From: Lysobacterales bacterium
Lineage (GTDB): Bacteria; Pseudomonadota; Gammaproteobacteria; Xanthomonadales; SZUA-36
Direction of reading: 5' to 3'
DNA length: 64,000 bases
Assembly: GCA_014238945.1 (NCBI GenBank)
Contig: JABAAB010000126.1
Location: forward strand, 27,884 to 91,883
This document shows positions 8,420-16,688 of the stretch, piece after piece. Numbering within the stretch: position 1 is the first letter of the stretch; the number at the start of each line of letters is the position of its first letter. Both the position numbers and the translations under genes were made by a program. Under the pieces are notes generated by a model. That model saw only the letters and a list, made by a program, of their open reading frames with translations, was not told where the DNA came from and did not search any database.

Positions 8420-9815
8420 GAATTAGTCGCGTCACTGCCCCTGTGCGTGATCGAACTTCGGCGATCAGTACCGACAGGGCGCCCGGCTGTCGAAAACGAA
8501 CACGGGTCTCGATGGACTTCGTCTGAAACTCAATGAGATGAAATATTCCGCCGATGAGACCCAACATGCATTCACGAAGTGCTCGCAGCCGAAACTGGCC
8601 AAGCGTTGATAGCATTGATGCAAGGTGAAGCCTGTTTCGATAGGAATACTGGCAACTCTGTTGTTCAAAATCAACGACACGAACCACCAACTCGTTGCCC
8701 TGTCTTAACAGCAGGATATTATTTTCATTCAAATCGCACAGATCATGCACTGAACTGTTTTGCTTCGCTGGAAGAAGTAGTCGGGGAGCTATCCGGGGCC
8801 TGATTTTTCGAGCATCAGAAAATACGCTTAACAGTTGTTCTGCGATACTCCGCCTCTCGCTGTTGGGAGCATCGATAAACGAGTTGATGTCACCGGCATC
8901 GTCGAGCCAGGGAAATACCAATGATGCCGGTAACGTGGTTGTCGCATCAGGACGAACGGCCCAATCCCTTGCCATGGCCCGTCCAATTTGCCACTCAACC
9001 AACGCCGCTGAAGGGCGATGCCGGTGCTGTTTCACAAACGACTTAGTCGCATCAGACGTTGGGGTTATCCAAAATGTGCAGGGAGAGTCTGTCTCTGTTA
9101 ATCCATCGCAAGGCATCAGCTGTTGATCACGCGATCCACGTGTTCGTACAAGTCGCGTATCGCGGTCCCCAGGAGCGGATACAATTCTTGCCGGGACCTT
9201 CGGTATTGATCGTTCGGACATGGGTTTCAGGTCAATTCTGAAGAACGTTCTGCGGATGCCATGTATCCAGAATTTTCCAATCACGGAAAAGCTTTCAACC
9301 TGATGTTCAATACTGCTTAGCAGGTAGAAAAAATGTTCTTCGTCCGTTCTGAAATAGCGCCTTATGGCATGCTGCCAGCCCCATCGGCCACCTTCGCTGA
9401 TCTGACCGGTTTCAAAAAACAGTACCTCGTTGCAGTGTGCGGTCAGTTTTTGCAGAGTCTGCACAGCGATGCCAAGTCCGTTGAAATTGAGGACGTGGTG
9501 ATGAACCGCACCGTAAATACAAACATCGAAGTTGTCGTCTAACTCTAGCCTGGCGATATCTCCCTCAATCAGACTGAAGCGGGAATTTTGCATCAGCGAG
9601 TCCGCCACCGTGGTCGCATGTAATTCCACCCCGGTGACCTGGTCGACTTTGCCCTCTTCCAAGAGGAATTGACTGGTGATCCCGTTGTTACAGCCGACGT
9701 CGAGCAAGGAGGATGCCGAAGATATATTCTCTGCAATTCGCTGCGCACGTCTTAGGCTGCGCGCCGAATGTCGTGCATGGTAAGTCGAATCAGACGCTGT
9801 ATTTTTATTGGTCAT
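8397..9815 (-). CDS. Methyltransferase-kinase fusion, WbdD-like glycan modifier
   Basis: A 472-residue two-domain protein. Residues 1-190 form a class I SAM methyltransferase with motif I LLDVGCNNG (37-45), an acidic residue in GVELHA after beta2, and YGAVHHHV at motif IV. Residues about 250-470 resemble an aminoglycoside-phosphotransferase/eukaryotic-like kinase fold: catalytic HDLCDLNENNILLL with D361 and N366, then VVDFE with metal-binding D382. Methyltransferase plus kinase in one chain is the layout of WbdD, which caps O-antigen chains by phosphorylation and methylation. The long coiled coil that WbdD uses as a ruler is absent. It sits among glycan genes and overlaps a flippase-like gene. 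The activity is inferred, not proven. Confidence 0.75.
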   Translation of the reverse strand: MTNKNTASDSTYHARHSARSLRRAQRIAENISSASSLLDVGCNNGITSQFLLEEGKVDQVTGVELHATTVADSLMQNSRFSLIEGDIARLELDDNFDVCIYGAVHHHVLNFNGLGIAVQTLQKLTAHCNEVLFFETGQISEGGRWGWQHAIRRYFRTDEEHFFYLLSSIEHQVESFSVIGKFWIHGIRRTFFRIDLKPMSERSIPKVPARIVSAPGDRDTRLVRTRGSRDQQLMPCDGLTETDSPCTFWITPTSDATKSFVKQHRHRPSAALVEWQIGRAMARDWAVRPDATTTLPASLVFPWLDDAGDINSFIDAPNSERRSIAEQLLSVFSDARKIRPRIAPRLLLPAKQNSSVHDLCDLNENNILLLRQGNELVVRVVDFEQQSCQYSYRNRLHLASMLSTLGQFRLRALRECMLGLIGGIFHLIEFQTKSIETRVRFRQPGALSVLIAEVRSRTGAVTRLILDKIGYA

Positions 9816-9904
9816 TGTTCATCCTGGTAACACTCAAACAACGCACCATCATTGGTGGGGGCCAGGAAACAACCCCTCTTCCTATAAACAAACACGGCAA
9901 TACA

Positions 9905-10765
9905 TCAGTCTTTTTTATACATCAGAGAAGTAATTTGCTCAGACAACAGACCCATCAAGAACACCACAACTGAAGTGCTGTAGAGCAATGCACTCATCTG
10001 GGGAAAGGAATTAAATGCTGTAAATTTATAGATATACCAACCCGTCGCCAAAACGAACAGCGCAAAGGAAGCCGGGAAAAATATTTTCAAAGGTGAATAA
10101 AGACTGGCTACCTTGAATATGATCAGAAAGAAACGGGTGCCATCCCTGAACAGGTTGATATGACTTTTACCCTGGCGTTGTTTGACCTCAATAGGAATAT
10201 ATTTAACAGAGTGTCCGGCACGAAAAAATACCATCGTTGAAGTGGTTGGATACGAGAAACCATTGGGTAGTAAATATAAGAATTCTTTAAACAGGCTGGC
10301 ACGTACAGCTCTCATTCCCGAAGTCAAATCTTCAATGGTATGCCCCACCATCCAACTGGATAAACGATTATAAAAACGATTCGCAAAATTTCTGGCCTTA
10401 CTGGCCTGGTCATCTGAAGTCCGGGCGCCAACCACTAAATCGTAACCGGCCCGAATTTCCTGGAGAAGACGATCTACATCACTGGGTTGATGTTGGCCAT
10501 CTGCGTCCATGAAAACGATAAATTCACCACTACAAAACCTGGCACCTGACTTGATCGCAGCACCATTTCCCTTGGGGTACGGATGCGAAATAACCCGGGC
10601 ACCCGCCTGTTCCGCCAGTTCAGCGGTGGCATCTTCGGAGCCATCATTTACAACAATGAGCTCGGCTTGCGGATAATGGCTTTTTAGTTCTCCGACCAGC
10701 GGGCCGATTGATGCGGCTTCGTTTTTCGCCGGTAAAATTATTGAAAGTTTCATTTTATTTTGCAT
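9905..10765 (-). CDS. GT2 glycosyltransferase, dolichol-/polyprenyl-phosphate sugar synthase type
   Basis: A 286-residue family 2 glycosyltransferase. It has the N-terminal strand LSIILPAKNEAASIG, the nucleotide-binding VVNDGSEDAT, and the metal-binding DxD-type FMDADGQHQP. A GSAR-like acceptor region gives way to two C-terminal membrane helices at about 225-245 and 255-280. This is the layout of polyprenyl-phosphate-mannose or -glucose synthases, which make the lipid-linked sugar used by GT-C enzymes. The TMTC-like protein at 4400-6076 could use such a donor. Two starts are in frame, at 10765 and 10753 (MKLSII). It is co-directional with the methyltransferase-kinase gene, about 90 bases ahead of it. 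Confidence 0.85.
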   Translation of the reverse strand: MQNKMKLSIILPAKNEAASIGPLVGELKSHYPQAELIVVNDGSEDATAELAEQAGARVISHPYPKGNGAAIKSGARFCSGEFIVFMDADGQHQPSDVDRLLQEIRAGYDLVVGARTSDDQASKARNFANRFYNRLSSWMVGHTIEDLTSGMRAVRASLFKEFLYLLPNGFSYPTTSTMVFFRAGHSVKYIPIEVKQRQGKSHINLFRDGTRFFLIIFKVASLYSPLKIFFPASFALFVLATGWYIYKFTAFNSFPQMSALLYSTSVVVFLMGLLSEQITSLMYKKD

Positions 10766-10897
10766 TCATAAAAGTCTGGCAGGCCTGTTGATGAACTTGA
10801 TGCAACCCCACAATTGGCTCTGTAACTGATGTCCGCCCATAAACGCTAAACAATTGAAATAAGTAGATAAAAATCTCTATGAGAGGATGAAAGCCCG

Positions 10898-11071
10898 GTG
10901 ATTTCTGTATCTTTTAGTCAAGCAATTGATTTAAAAGAGGAAACAGAAATCTCCGAAACCGCCCAGTGTGAAAAACACACCGCCCAAAGAAGTATATTCG
11001 AACGCTATACAGAACACGAGATTGGTCGTAAAGCCAGGACCATGTCCGATTGGCTGGATCAATACCCGTGA
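10898..11071 (+). CDS. Possible small protein, 57 codons
   Basis: An open frame from GTG at 10898 to TGA at 11071, inside the 10766-11084 gap. It encodes a hydrophilic peptide with QRSIFERYTEHEIGRKARTM followed by SDWLDQYP, rich in charged residues and probably helical. The C-terminal half looks like real protein in composition, but I do not recognise a family. The GTG start is weakly supported by AGAGG about 12 bases upstream. It could equally be the remnant of a longer gene. The rest of the gap (10766-10897) is A+T-rich and shows nothing recognisable. Confidence 0.3.
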   Translation: MISVSFSQAIDLKEETEISETAQCEKHTAQRSIFERYTEHEIGRKARTMSDWLDQYP

Positions 11072-11084
11072 TATGACCTGCAAA

Positions 11085-11486
11085 TCAGCAGCAGAGCTTT
11101 ACATCCTGGTGTAACAGATCGCTTTCACCCGTGCGCACCCGGAACTCCCAACTGTAGCCATTGGGGTCAGATAACCAGAACTTGTCACCCCGGGCATAGC
11201 AGCACTGTGCATCGGGGTCATCCTTGACCAGTAATGCATGTTTGCTGGCGCGTGAACGCCATTGCTCCAGGGTTTCGTGGTCGGGCAGTTCAACACCAAA
11301 GTGCCCGGCAGGTTCTGCCTGGCCGGTTGACGAACTGTTGACCAGCGCCAGGTGTATGGGAGGGGTATTCAGGCGAAAATTAGCGTAGTCCTTGCGGGAC
11401 TTGCTGACGTCGGTGTCAAATATCTGCCGGTAAAAGTCCACGGATGCCTGCAGCTTGTCCGTCGGTATAGAAATATGTATTCTCAT
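11085..11486 (-). CDS. arsI: ArsI/CadI-type VOC metalloenzyme (organoarsenical C-As lyase)
   Basis: A 133-residue vicinal-oxygen-chelate protein. The hallmark QCCYARGDKFWLSDPNG lies at 94-110, with vicinal Cys95-Cys96. In characterised ArsI these cysteines bind trivalent organoarsenicals. H4, H62 and E114 are placed to be the metal ligands of the fold. ArsI splits the C-As bond of methylarsenite-type compounds using Fe(II) and oxygen. A second CC pair ends the protein. GGAGG lies at 11493-11497, a good distance from the ATG at 11486. It follows an ArsR gene on the same strand, with an inverted repeat between them, which supports arsenic control. Confidence 0.88.
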   Translation of the reverse strand: MRIHISIPTDKLQASVDFYRQIFDTDVSKSRKDYANFRLNTPPIHLALVNSSSTGQAEPAGHFGVELPDHETLEQWRSRASKHALLVKDDPDAQCCYARGDKFWLSDPNGYSWEFRVRTGESDLLHQDVKLCC

Positions 11487-11502
11487 GTCAAACCTCCATC
11501 GT

Positions 11503-11522
11503 ACATCGTAGATTAACGATGT
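11503..11522. promoter_or_regulatory. Putative ArsR operator between arsR and arsI
   Basis: The perfect inverted repeat ACATCGT-agatta-ACGATGT lies 17 bases upstream of the arsI start codon, just before its GGAGG site. Its position and dyad symmetry suit binding by a small homodimeric ArsR repressor. A related but less symmetric ATATCGTATATCGACG sequence lies upstream of arsR at about 11828. Binding has not been shown. Confidence 0.5.
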
Positions 11523-11548
11523 GTTGTGTCAAAAAAAACAAAAATAGT

Positions 11549-11815
11549 TTACAAATGACTGATCAAGTCCCGTAGCTCAGAAAGGGCTGCTGGAACGATG
11601 CAATATCTGCGTCTCGGGCCTTCAACCTCACCGCAGATCAGCCCGTTTTCCCTGAGTATCTTCAGATGCCGGGAGACGGTCGACTGCGCCACCGGCAGAC
11701 GGTCACACAGATCACCGGTAATACACTTTTGCTCTTCCAACAGTATTTTGACGATCCGGACCCTAATCGGATGCGCCAGTGCCTTACAGTAATCAGCCAG
11801 TAATCTGTCATTCAT
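11549..11815 (-). CDS. arsR: ArsR-family metalloregulator
   Basis: An 88-residue winged helix-turn-helix repressor: MNDRLLADYCKALAHPIRVR, then KCITGDLCDRLPVAQSTVSR covering the recognition helix, then the wing GPRRRYCI. Cysteines at the start of the DNA-binding helices (in KCITGDLC) are the usual As(III)-sensing position, and a further Cys lies in ADYC. The frame is open upstream to 12034, but that extension is not family-like and runs into the divergent gene, so I use the ATG at 11815. It would repress itself and arsI, and possibly the divergent methyltransferase-pirin genes. Confidence 0.85.
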   Translation of the reverse strand: MNDRLLADYCKALAHPIRVRIVKILLEEQKCITGDLCDRLPVAQSTVSRHLKILRENGLICGEVEGPRRRYCIVPAALSELRDLISHL

Positions 11816-11962
11816 GGAACCATAAAATATCGTATATCGACGAAATACAATAAACAGATCAAATTTGAATCTTGAAAATGTACGTAAAGGCACTGGCGCA
11901 CTCTGAATGTTGCCTGGTTTGGTGCCACGCCGAGACGACATTTGCTGTGAGAAAGTGGGGTT

Positions 11963-12421
11963 ATGGGATTCTACAACGATGAGAAAACAGCCCTCCAGTA
12001 TATTGATATGGATATATTGAAAAAAGAATTTCATGTCACCGGATCTGATACTTCACGGTTCTTCCTGGAACGCTATGGCAAAGCCAACCCAGAAGCTGAC
12101 CTGATACATGCCGACGCGGTTTCTATTGATACCCAATTGTCTTTCGATTGCATTTATTCGAACAAGGTATTACATCATTTGCCCCCGGAGGAGTTGGCCA
12201 AATCCCTGGGTCGCCAAAAAGAAATCCTTTCAGGCAATGGTCTCATCATGCATTCATTCCGGAGGGGGACCGGAGTAGAAGAACATCATGGATTGAAGTT
12301 CGTGAACCAGACCCGTACCAGTCTTCGGTCCATAGTAAGCCAGGTTTTCAATATCGTAGAAGTTGTCGTCTATACAGAAATGGAAAACAATGACTCTCTC
12401 TATGTTCTGGCCAGGGTGTAA
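11963..12421 (+). pseudogene. Class I methyltransferase lacking motif I (in-frame deletion)
   Basis: A 152-residue SAM-methyltransferase-like protein. The later parts of the fold are intact: VTGSDTSRFFLERY (motif II), DADAV-type loop, FDCIYSNKVLHHL (motif IV), NGLIMHSFRRGTG, and a C-terminal EMENNDSLYVLARV. Relatives have about 35-40 more residues between the opening QYIDM and DILKKEFHVTGSD, including the glycine-rich SAM loop. Here the two join directly within ATTGATATGGATATATTG, a short direct repeat that could have mediated the deletion. The frame is preserved but SAM binding should be lost. It overlaps the pirin start by one base (TAATG). Confidence 0.65.
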
Positions 12422-13140
12422 TGGGTATGTTGAAAATCAGAAGAGCGGCAGACCGCGGCCACGCCGACCACGGCTGGCTGAACAGTAAACACAGCTTTTC
12501 GTTTGCCGATTTCTATGATCCCGAGTACATGGGATTTGGCAAATTGCGGGTAATAAACGACGATAGGGTACAGTCGGCGAAGGGATTTGGCACGCACCCA
12601 CACCGCGATATGGAAATCATTTCGTACGTGCTCGATGGCGAATTGGAACACAGGGACTCCATGGGCAATGGTTCGGTGATGCGACCCGGTGATGTGCAGC
12701 GCATGAGTGCGGGTACCGGTGTCACGCACAGTGAATTTAACCCCTCCCCCAGCGAGCCGGTACATTTTCTGCAGATCTGGATAGTACCGGATGCCAAGGG
12801 TCATCAACCGGGCTATGAACAGCAGCATTTTGCCGAATCACAAAAGCGTGGCTGCTTGAAGCTGGTGGCCTCGGGCACCGGTCGTGATGGTTCCATCTCC
12901 CTGAACCAGGACGCGGACATTTACGCGGGTCTGTTTGATGGTAATGAAGAAGCAACATTCGCAACGAAACAGGGGCGTGACACCTGGCTGCAAATTGCGC
13001 GGGGTAGCTTGAATATTAATGGGGAACGTATCGAGGCAGGTGATGGGGTGGCAGTCACCCGGGTGGGAGAGCTCAATTTGTCCAAGGGTGAGGTTGCTGA
13101 AGTGCTGCTGTTTGATATGGCCGGTTCCAACCACGGTTGA
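12421..13140 (+). CDS. Pirin family protein (quercetinase-like bicupin)
   Basis: A 239-residue pirin-family protein of the YhaK type. The N-terminal cupin holds the metal ligands in THPHRDMEII (H59, H61) and THSEF (H103, E105), with GKLRVINDDRV and a SAGTGVTHSE stretch typical of the family. The second cupin is degenerate. Some pirins are quercetin 2,3-dioxygenases, others are redox-sensing co-regulators, so the role is open. It starts at the ATG that overlaps the previous stop; an alternative ATG at 12427 (MLKIRR) is equally family-like. It runs convergent to the GGT-like gene, with two bases between the stop codons. Confidence 0.87.
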   Translation: MGMLKIRRAADRGHADHGWLNSKHSFSFADFYDPEYMGFGKLRVINDDRVQSAKGFGTHPHRDMEIISYVLDGELEHRDSMGNGSVMRPGDVQRMSAGTGVTHSEFNPSPSEPVHFLQIWIVPDAKGHQPGYEQQHFAESQKRGCLKLVASGTGRDGSISLNQDADIYAGLFDGNEEATFATKQGRDTWLQIARGSLNINGERIEAGDGVAVTRVGELNLSKGEVAEVLLFDMAGSNHG

Positions 13141-13142
13141 CG

Positions 13143-14939
13143 CTACCAGCCGATACCATAATCCTCACCGAAGTTGCTGGCTGCACCCCACATCGTGCCA
13201 TGTTCAACATCAAACAGGATCGCGTTGATGGGTCCGGATGTGCGTGCCTTGAAGCTGAGTTGATAACCCATTTCTTTCAATGCCTTGCGGGTCTCCCCGG
13301 GCAGGTCATCACGCAGGTCCAGTGAACCGGGACTCGAAGGATGGTCATCAAATGAACCACGCATCTGGTAGCTATTGATATTGGCAGCTTCAGCCGCCTG
13401 CTGCGGAGTCATGTTCCATTCCACGATATTGAGGAAGAACTGCAACAGGTTCTGGTCCTGGCTGTCACCACCCTGGACCGAGAAGGAAAGGAAAGGCACC
13501 CCGTCTTTCATAGCTATGCCCGGGGTCAATGTGGAACGCGGACGCTTGCCAGGCTCCACCACGTTGAAGGGATTCTCCGCCGTGTCCAACACGAAACTTT
13601 GCATACGCTGAGACAGGCCGATTCCGGTGTTGCCGGCGATCACCGCCGGGATCCAGCCGCCACTGGGAGTAACCGAAACAATCCAGCCTTCCCGGTCAGC
13701 AGCCTGCACGGCCGTGGTGCCCATCTTGAAACCCCTGCGCATCTGTTCCTCCGAGATGTCAGCGGTACCTTTCTGCGGGTTTCGTGTATGCCATTGTTCG
13801 AGAAATTCCGTGAAGGGGTTTGTGTCACCCTGGTATGGGTAGGGATCACCGGGGCGTACATCAGGATCGTTGTGGTCCCGGTTAAATTCTCTATATCGTT
13901 GTTGGGCATATTCCCTGGACAATAGTCCCCGGAGCGGGCAATCGGGTGGAAAATACGGATCGCCGTAGTAAAAATCCCGGTCTGCGTAGGCGTGATTCAT
14001 GGCCTGGTACAGGGTGTGGATGTAGGCCGCACTGTTGTAGCCCATAGACTGAAGATCGGCATTTTCCAGCATGTTGAGTGCTTGCAGCATGACCGGCCCC
14101 TGTACCCAGGTGGTCAGCTTGTAGACATCGATCCCTTTATAACTTGTTTTTACCGGCTCTTCGATAAGAACCTGCCAACGATCGAGGTCGTCCAGTGTAA
14201 TCAGTCCTCCCAGTTCGCGGGTGCCATGCACCAGTTCTTCGGCTATGTCACCCCGGTAGAATCGGTCATTGGCTGCATAGATCGCGTTTTTCCTGCTCTG
14301 GTTGCTGGCCAGCGCTGTTGCTTCCGCCGCTACCAGTTTTCTAAGGGTTTCCGCCAGCTCTGGCTGACGAAAGATTTCTCCCGGCAGGGGGCCGGGAAAC
14401 TCTTCATTTTCAGGGTGTGGAAAGAATACCTTTGAGGTTGCCGGCCATTTTTCCAGATCGCGGCGATGTTCCCGGATCAGCTCAACAGTTTCCTCTTCAA
14501 TGGGGTAGCCATCGGCCATTTCTATGGCGGGTTCCAGCACCTCGGCCAGTGACAATCGACCCCACTCCGCCAGCATGGTCATCAAACCACCCGGTGTCCC
14601 CGGTGTCACCGCCGAAAGCGGCCCGGTATCCGGAGGGTAGCGGTAGCCCCGGTCCTTGAAAAAACTGGCCGTGGCACCTGTTGGCGCGACCCCCAGTGCG
14701 TTGAGCCCGAAAACTTTTTTCTCATGGGGGTGGTAGATCAGTGCCTGGGTTTCACCTCCCCAGGCCAAAACATCCCACATGGTCGCTGTTGCCGCGAGCA
14801 TGGCTGCGGCTGCGTCGACCGCATTGCCACCCTTCTGAAACATCATGGCGCCGGTGGTGGCGGCCAGTGGTTTACCGGTAATGGCCATCCAGTGCTGTCC
14901 ATGCAGGGGCGGGCGCTGGGTTTGTGGTTGTACAGGCAT
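13143..14939 (-). CDS. Gamma-glutamyltransferase-family Ntn hydrolase
   Basis: A 598-residue protein of the gamma-glutamyltranspeptidase family. The N-terminal part shows AATTGAMMFQKGGNAVDAAA and VTPGTPGGLMTML. The autoprocessing site is MGTTAVQAADREGW, with Thr408 as the predicted nucleophile that would start the small subunit. GKRPRSTLTPGIAMKDGVP then matches the small-subunit core. No signal peptide is visible, unlike periplasmic GGT, so it may be cytoplasmic and act on other gamma-glutamyl or acyl substrates. The oxyanion GGDSQDQ motif is present. It is the only gene of its strand here and faces the symporter gene head to head. Confidence 0.85.
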   Translation of the reverse strand: MPVQPQTQRPPLHGQHWMAITGKPLAATTGAMMFQKGGNAVDAAAAMLAATATMWDVLAWGGETQALIYHPHEKKVFGLNALGVAPTGATASFFKDRGYRYPPDTGPLSAVTPGTPGGLMTMLAEWGRLSLAEVLEPAIEMADGYPIEEETVELIREHRRDLEKWPATSKVFFPHPENEEFPGPLPGEIFRQPELAETLRKLVAAEATALASNQSRKNAIYAANDRFYRGDIAEELVHGTRELGGLITLDDLDRWQVLIEEPVKTSYKGIDVYKLTTWVQGPVMLQALNMLENADLQSMGYNSAAYIHTLYQAMNHAYADRDFYYGDPYFPPDCPLRGLLSREYAQQRYREFNRDHNDPDVRPGDPYPYQGDTNPFTEFLEQWHTRNPQKGTADISEEQMRRGFKMGTTAVQAADREGWIVSVTPSGGWIPAVIAGNTGIGLSQRMQSFVLDTAENPFNVVEPGKRPRSTLTPGIAMKDGVPFLSFSVQGGDSQDQNLLQFFLNIVEWNMTPQQAAEAANINSYQMRGSFDDHPSSPGSLDLRDDLPGETRKALKEMGYQLSFKARTSGPINAILFDVEHGTMWGAASNFGEDYGIGW

Positions 14940-15123
14940 GACCCAGTATTGCCCTGATGGGGCGGATTGGCAACCGGATTGTCCGTGCCAAGGAGTGTAA
15001 GAGGTTTATTGAATCATGCGCTCACTGCAGTTGGTTTGAATACAAGTGCCCAATTCAGATTCAGCTGATTTGTGCTTGCCATGGATATCGTGTTTAATCA
15101 AAAAACAACAAAAAGAGACCGCC

Positions 15124-16554
15124 ATGGCATCTGAAATCATACTCCTCAGTTTTTCCGTATTTGTCGTCCTGTTTTTAGGTGTCGGTGTGGTCGCAGCAAG
15201 AAGGGGTGCATCGACCGATGTGGATTATCTTCTCGGCAGCCGTTCATTTGGCAGCTGGTTTGTCGGTCTGAGCGCAGGGGCCACGGGTAACAGTGGTTTT
15301 ATCATGCTCGGTGCAGTGGCCATGGGCTACACCATGGGGCTATCCGGTGTCCTGCTGGCGCTGTCCTGGTTGATTGGTGACCTCACCTTCTGGAGCTTCT
15401 TTCCGGAGAAGGTCAACCGCATAGCCCGCGATCGTGACTGCAGTACGGTACCCGAATTGCTCAGTTCAGGTATACCCGGAGCGGGCAGTGTCAGGATCAG
15501 ACAATTTGCCGGGCTGCTCATCGTTGTGCTGATCGGCGCATATACCGCGGCGCAATTCTCCGCCGCAGCAAAGACACTCAACGTATTTTTTGACCTGGAT
15601 ATGAGCACCGGCATCATGGTCTCTGCGCTGGCCATACTGGCCTACTGTACGACCGGTGGCCTGAGGGCTTCGCTTTGGACGGACGTGGTCCAGGCCATCA
15701 TCATGCTGGCGATCACCACCGGTATGCTCATTGCAGTGTATTTTGCCGCGGGTGGTTTTGCTGCCATTCATGCAGGTCTCGAGGCCATTGATCCTTCGCT
15801 GACAAAATTCACGGGAACATTCACTGTCTGGACCCTGTTGGCCTATGTACTTGGGTACGCCGCCGCCGGATTCGGTTTTGGCATCAGCCAGCCGCAGATA
15901 CTGGTGCGGTTGCTGGCGGGCAAGAGTCCGGATGCGGCCCGCAAGGCAAAATGGATTTACGTGATGTTTATCCAGTACACCTGGCACTGCATGGCGCTGT
16001 TCGGTGTGATCGTAAGATTATTGATTCCGGGTATTGATGACCCGGAACAGGCGCTGCCCATCTATGCGTTCCAGAATTTTGATCCCTGGCTGGTCGGAAT
16101 CATTCTGGCGGGTATTTTCTCAGCCATTGCTTCAACTGCCGATTCACAAGTGCTCGTGTCATCAAGTTCTTTGGCCATTGATGTCGCACCCGGTTTTTAT
16201 AAAAGAATGTCAGCCCGTTTCGGTGTTCGATATCAGCAACTGGTGACCTTTATCGTGGGTATCCTGGCTGCCATGGTGGCGATTTTCTTTTCATCCAGTG
16301 TTTTCGCCCTGATCATATTTGCCCTGTCGACATTGGCCTCTTCATTGGGACCTGCGATGTTCAATATCGCCCTGAGACGTCCCACCACCGCCCTGGCAAC
16401 CGGGTCCTGCATGACGGCCGGTCTGCTGGTGGCTATCGGCTGGCGATTGCTGGGTTACAACCTGACCCTGAATGAGTCCTTACCTGGGTTTGTTGCGGGT
16501 TTGGCAGTCCATGAAGTCATCATGCGAATGAGCAGCGCAAAAAAGTCACCCTGA
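15124..16554 (+). CDS. Sodium/solute symporter (SSS family)
   Basis: A 476-residue transporter with about 13 hydrophobic helices. After helix 1 it reads RGASTDVDYLLGSRSFGSWF, the conserved segment of sodium:solute symporters, followed by GATGNSGFIMLGAVAMGYTM. STADSQVLVSSS corresponds to the sodium-site helix 8 region. It resembles PutP/PanF-like members, but the substrate cannot be told. I start it at the ATG at 15124 behind AGAGACC; the frame is open to 15046 but the extra residues are not family-like. The upstream gap 14940-15123 shows no other gene. Confidence 0.87.
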   Translation: MASEIILLSFSVFVVLFLGVGVVAARRGASTDVDYLLGSRSFGSWFVGLSAGATGNSGFIMLGAVAMGYTMGLSGVLLALSWLIGDLTFWSFFPEKVNRIARDRDCSTVPELLSSGIPGAGSVRIRQFAGLLIVVLIGAYTAAQFSAAAKTLNVFFDLDMSTGIMVSALAILAYCTTGGLRASLWTDVVQAIIMLAITTGMLIAVYFAAGGFAAIHAGLEAIDPSLTKFTGTFTVWTLLAYVLGYAAAGFGFGISQPQILVRLLAGKSPDAARKAKWIYVMFIQYTWHCMALFGVIVRLLIPGIDDPEQALPIYAFQNFDPWLVGIILAGIFSAIASTADSQVLVSSSSLAIDVAPGFYKRMSARFGVRYQQLVTFIVGILAAMVAIFFSSSVFALIIFALSTLASSLGPAMFNIALRRPTTALATGSCMTAGLLVAIGWRLLGYNLTLNESLPGFVAGLAVHEVIMRMSSAKKSP

Positions 16555-16688
16555 CCCCATTTGGGGGCCAGCACAATTAATCCGGTCAGGCCGGCTACCA
16601 GAAAAGACGGTTGTTATTTCAAAAACACCCCATATCATTAATAGACCGATGCAAGGCGGCGGATAGCCGGGCATTTTGTGGGGGTTTC

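Noticed and set aside
12400..12828. Minus-strand 142-residue frame over the pirin gene
   Set aside because: The pirin frame has all metal ligands and correct length; the antisense frame has no recognisable domain.
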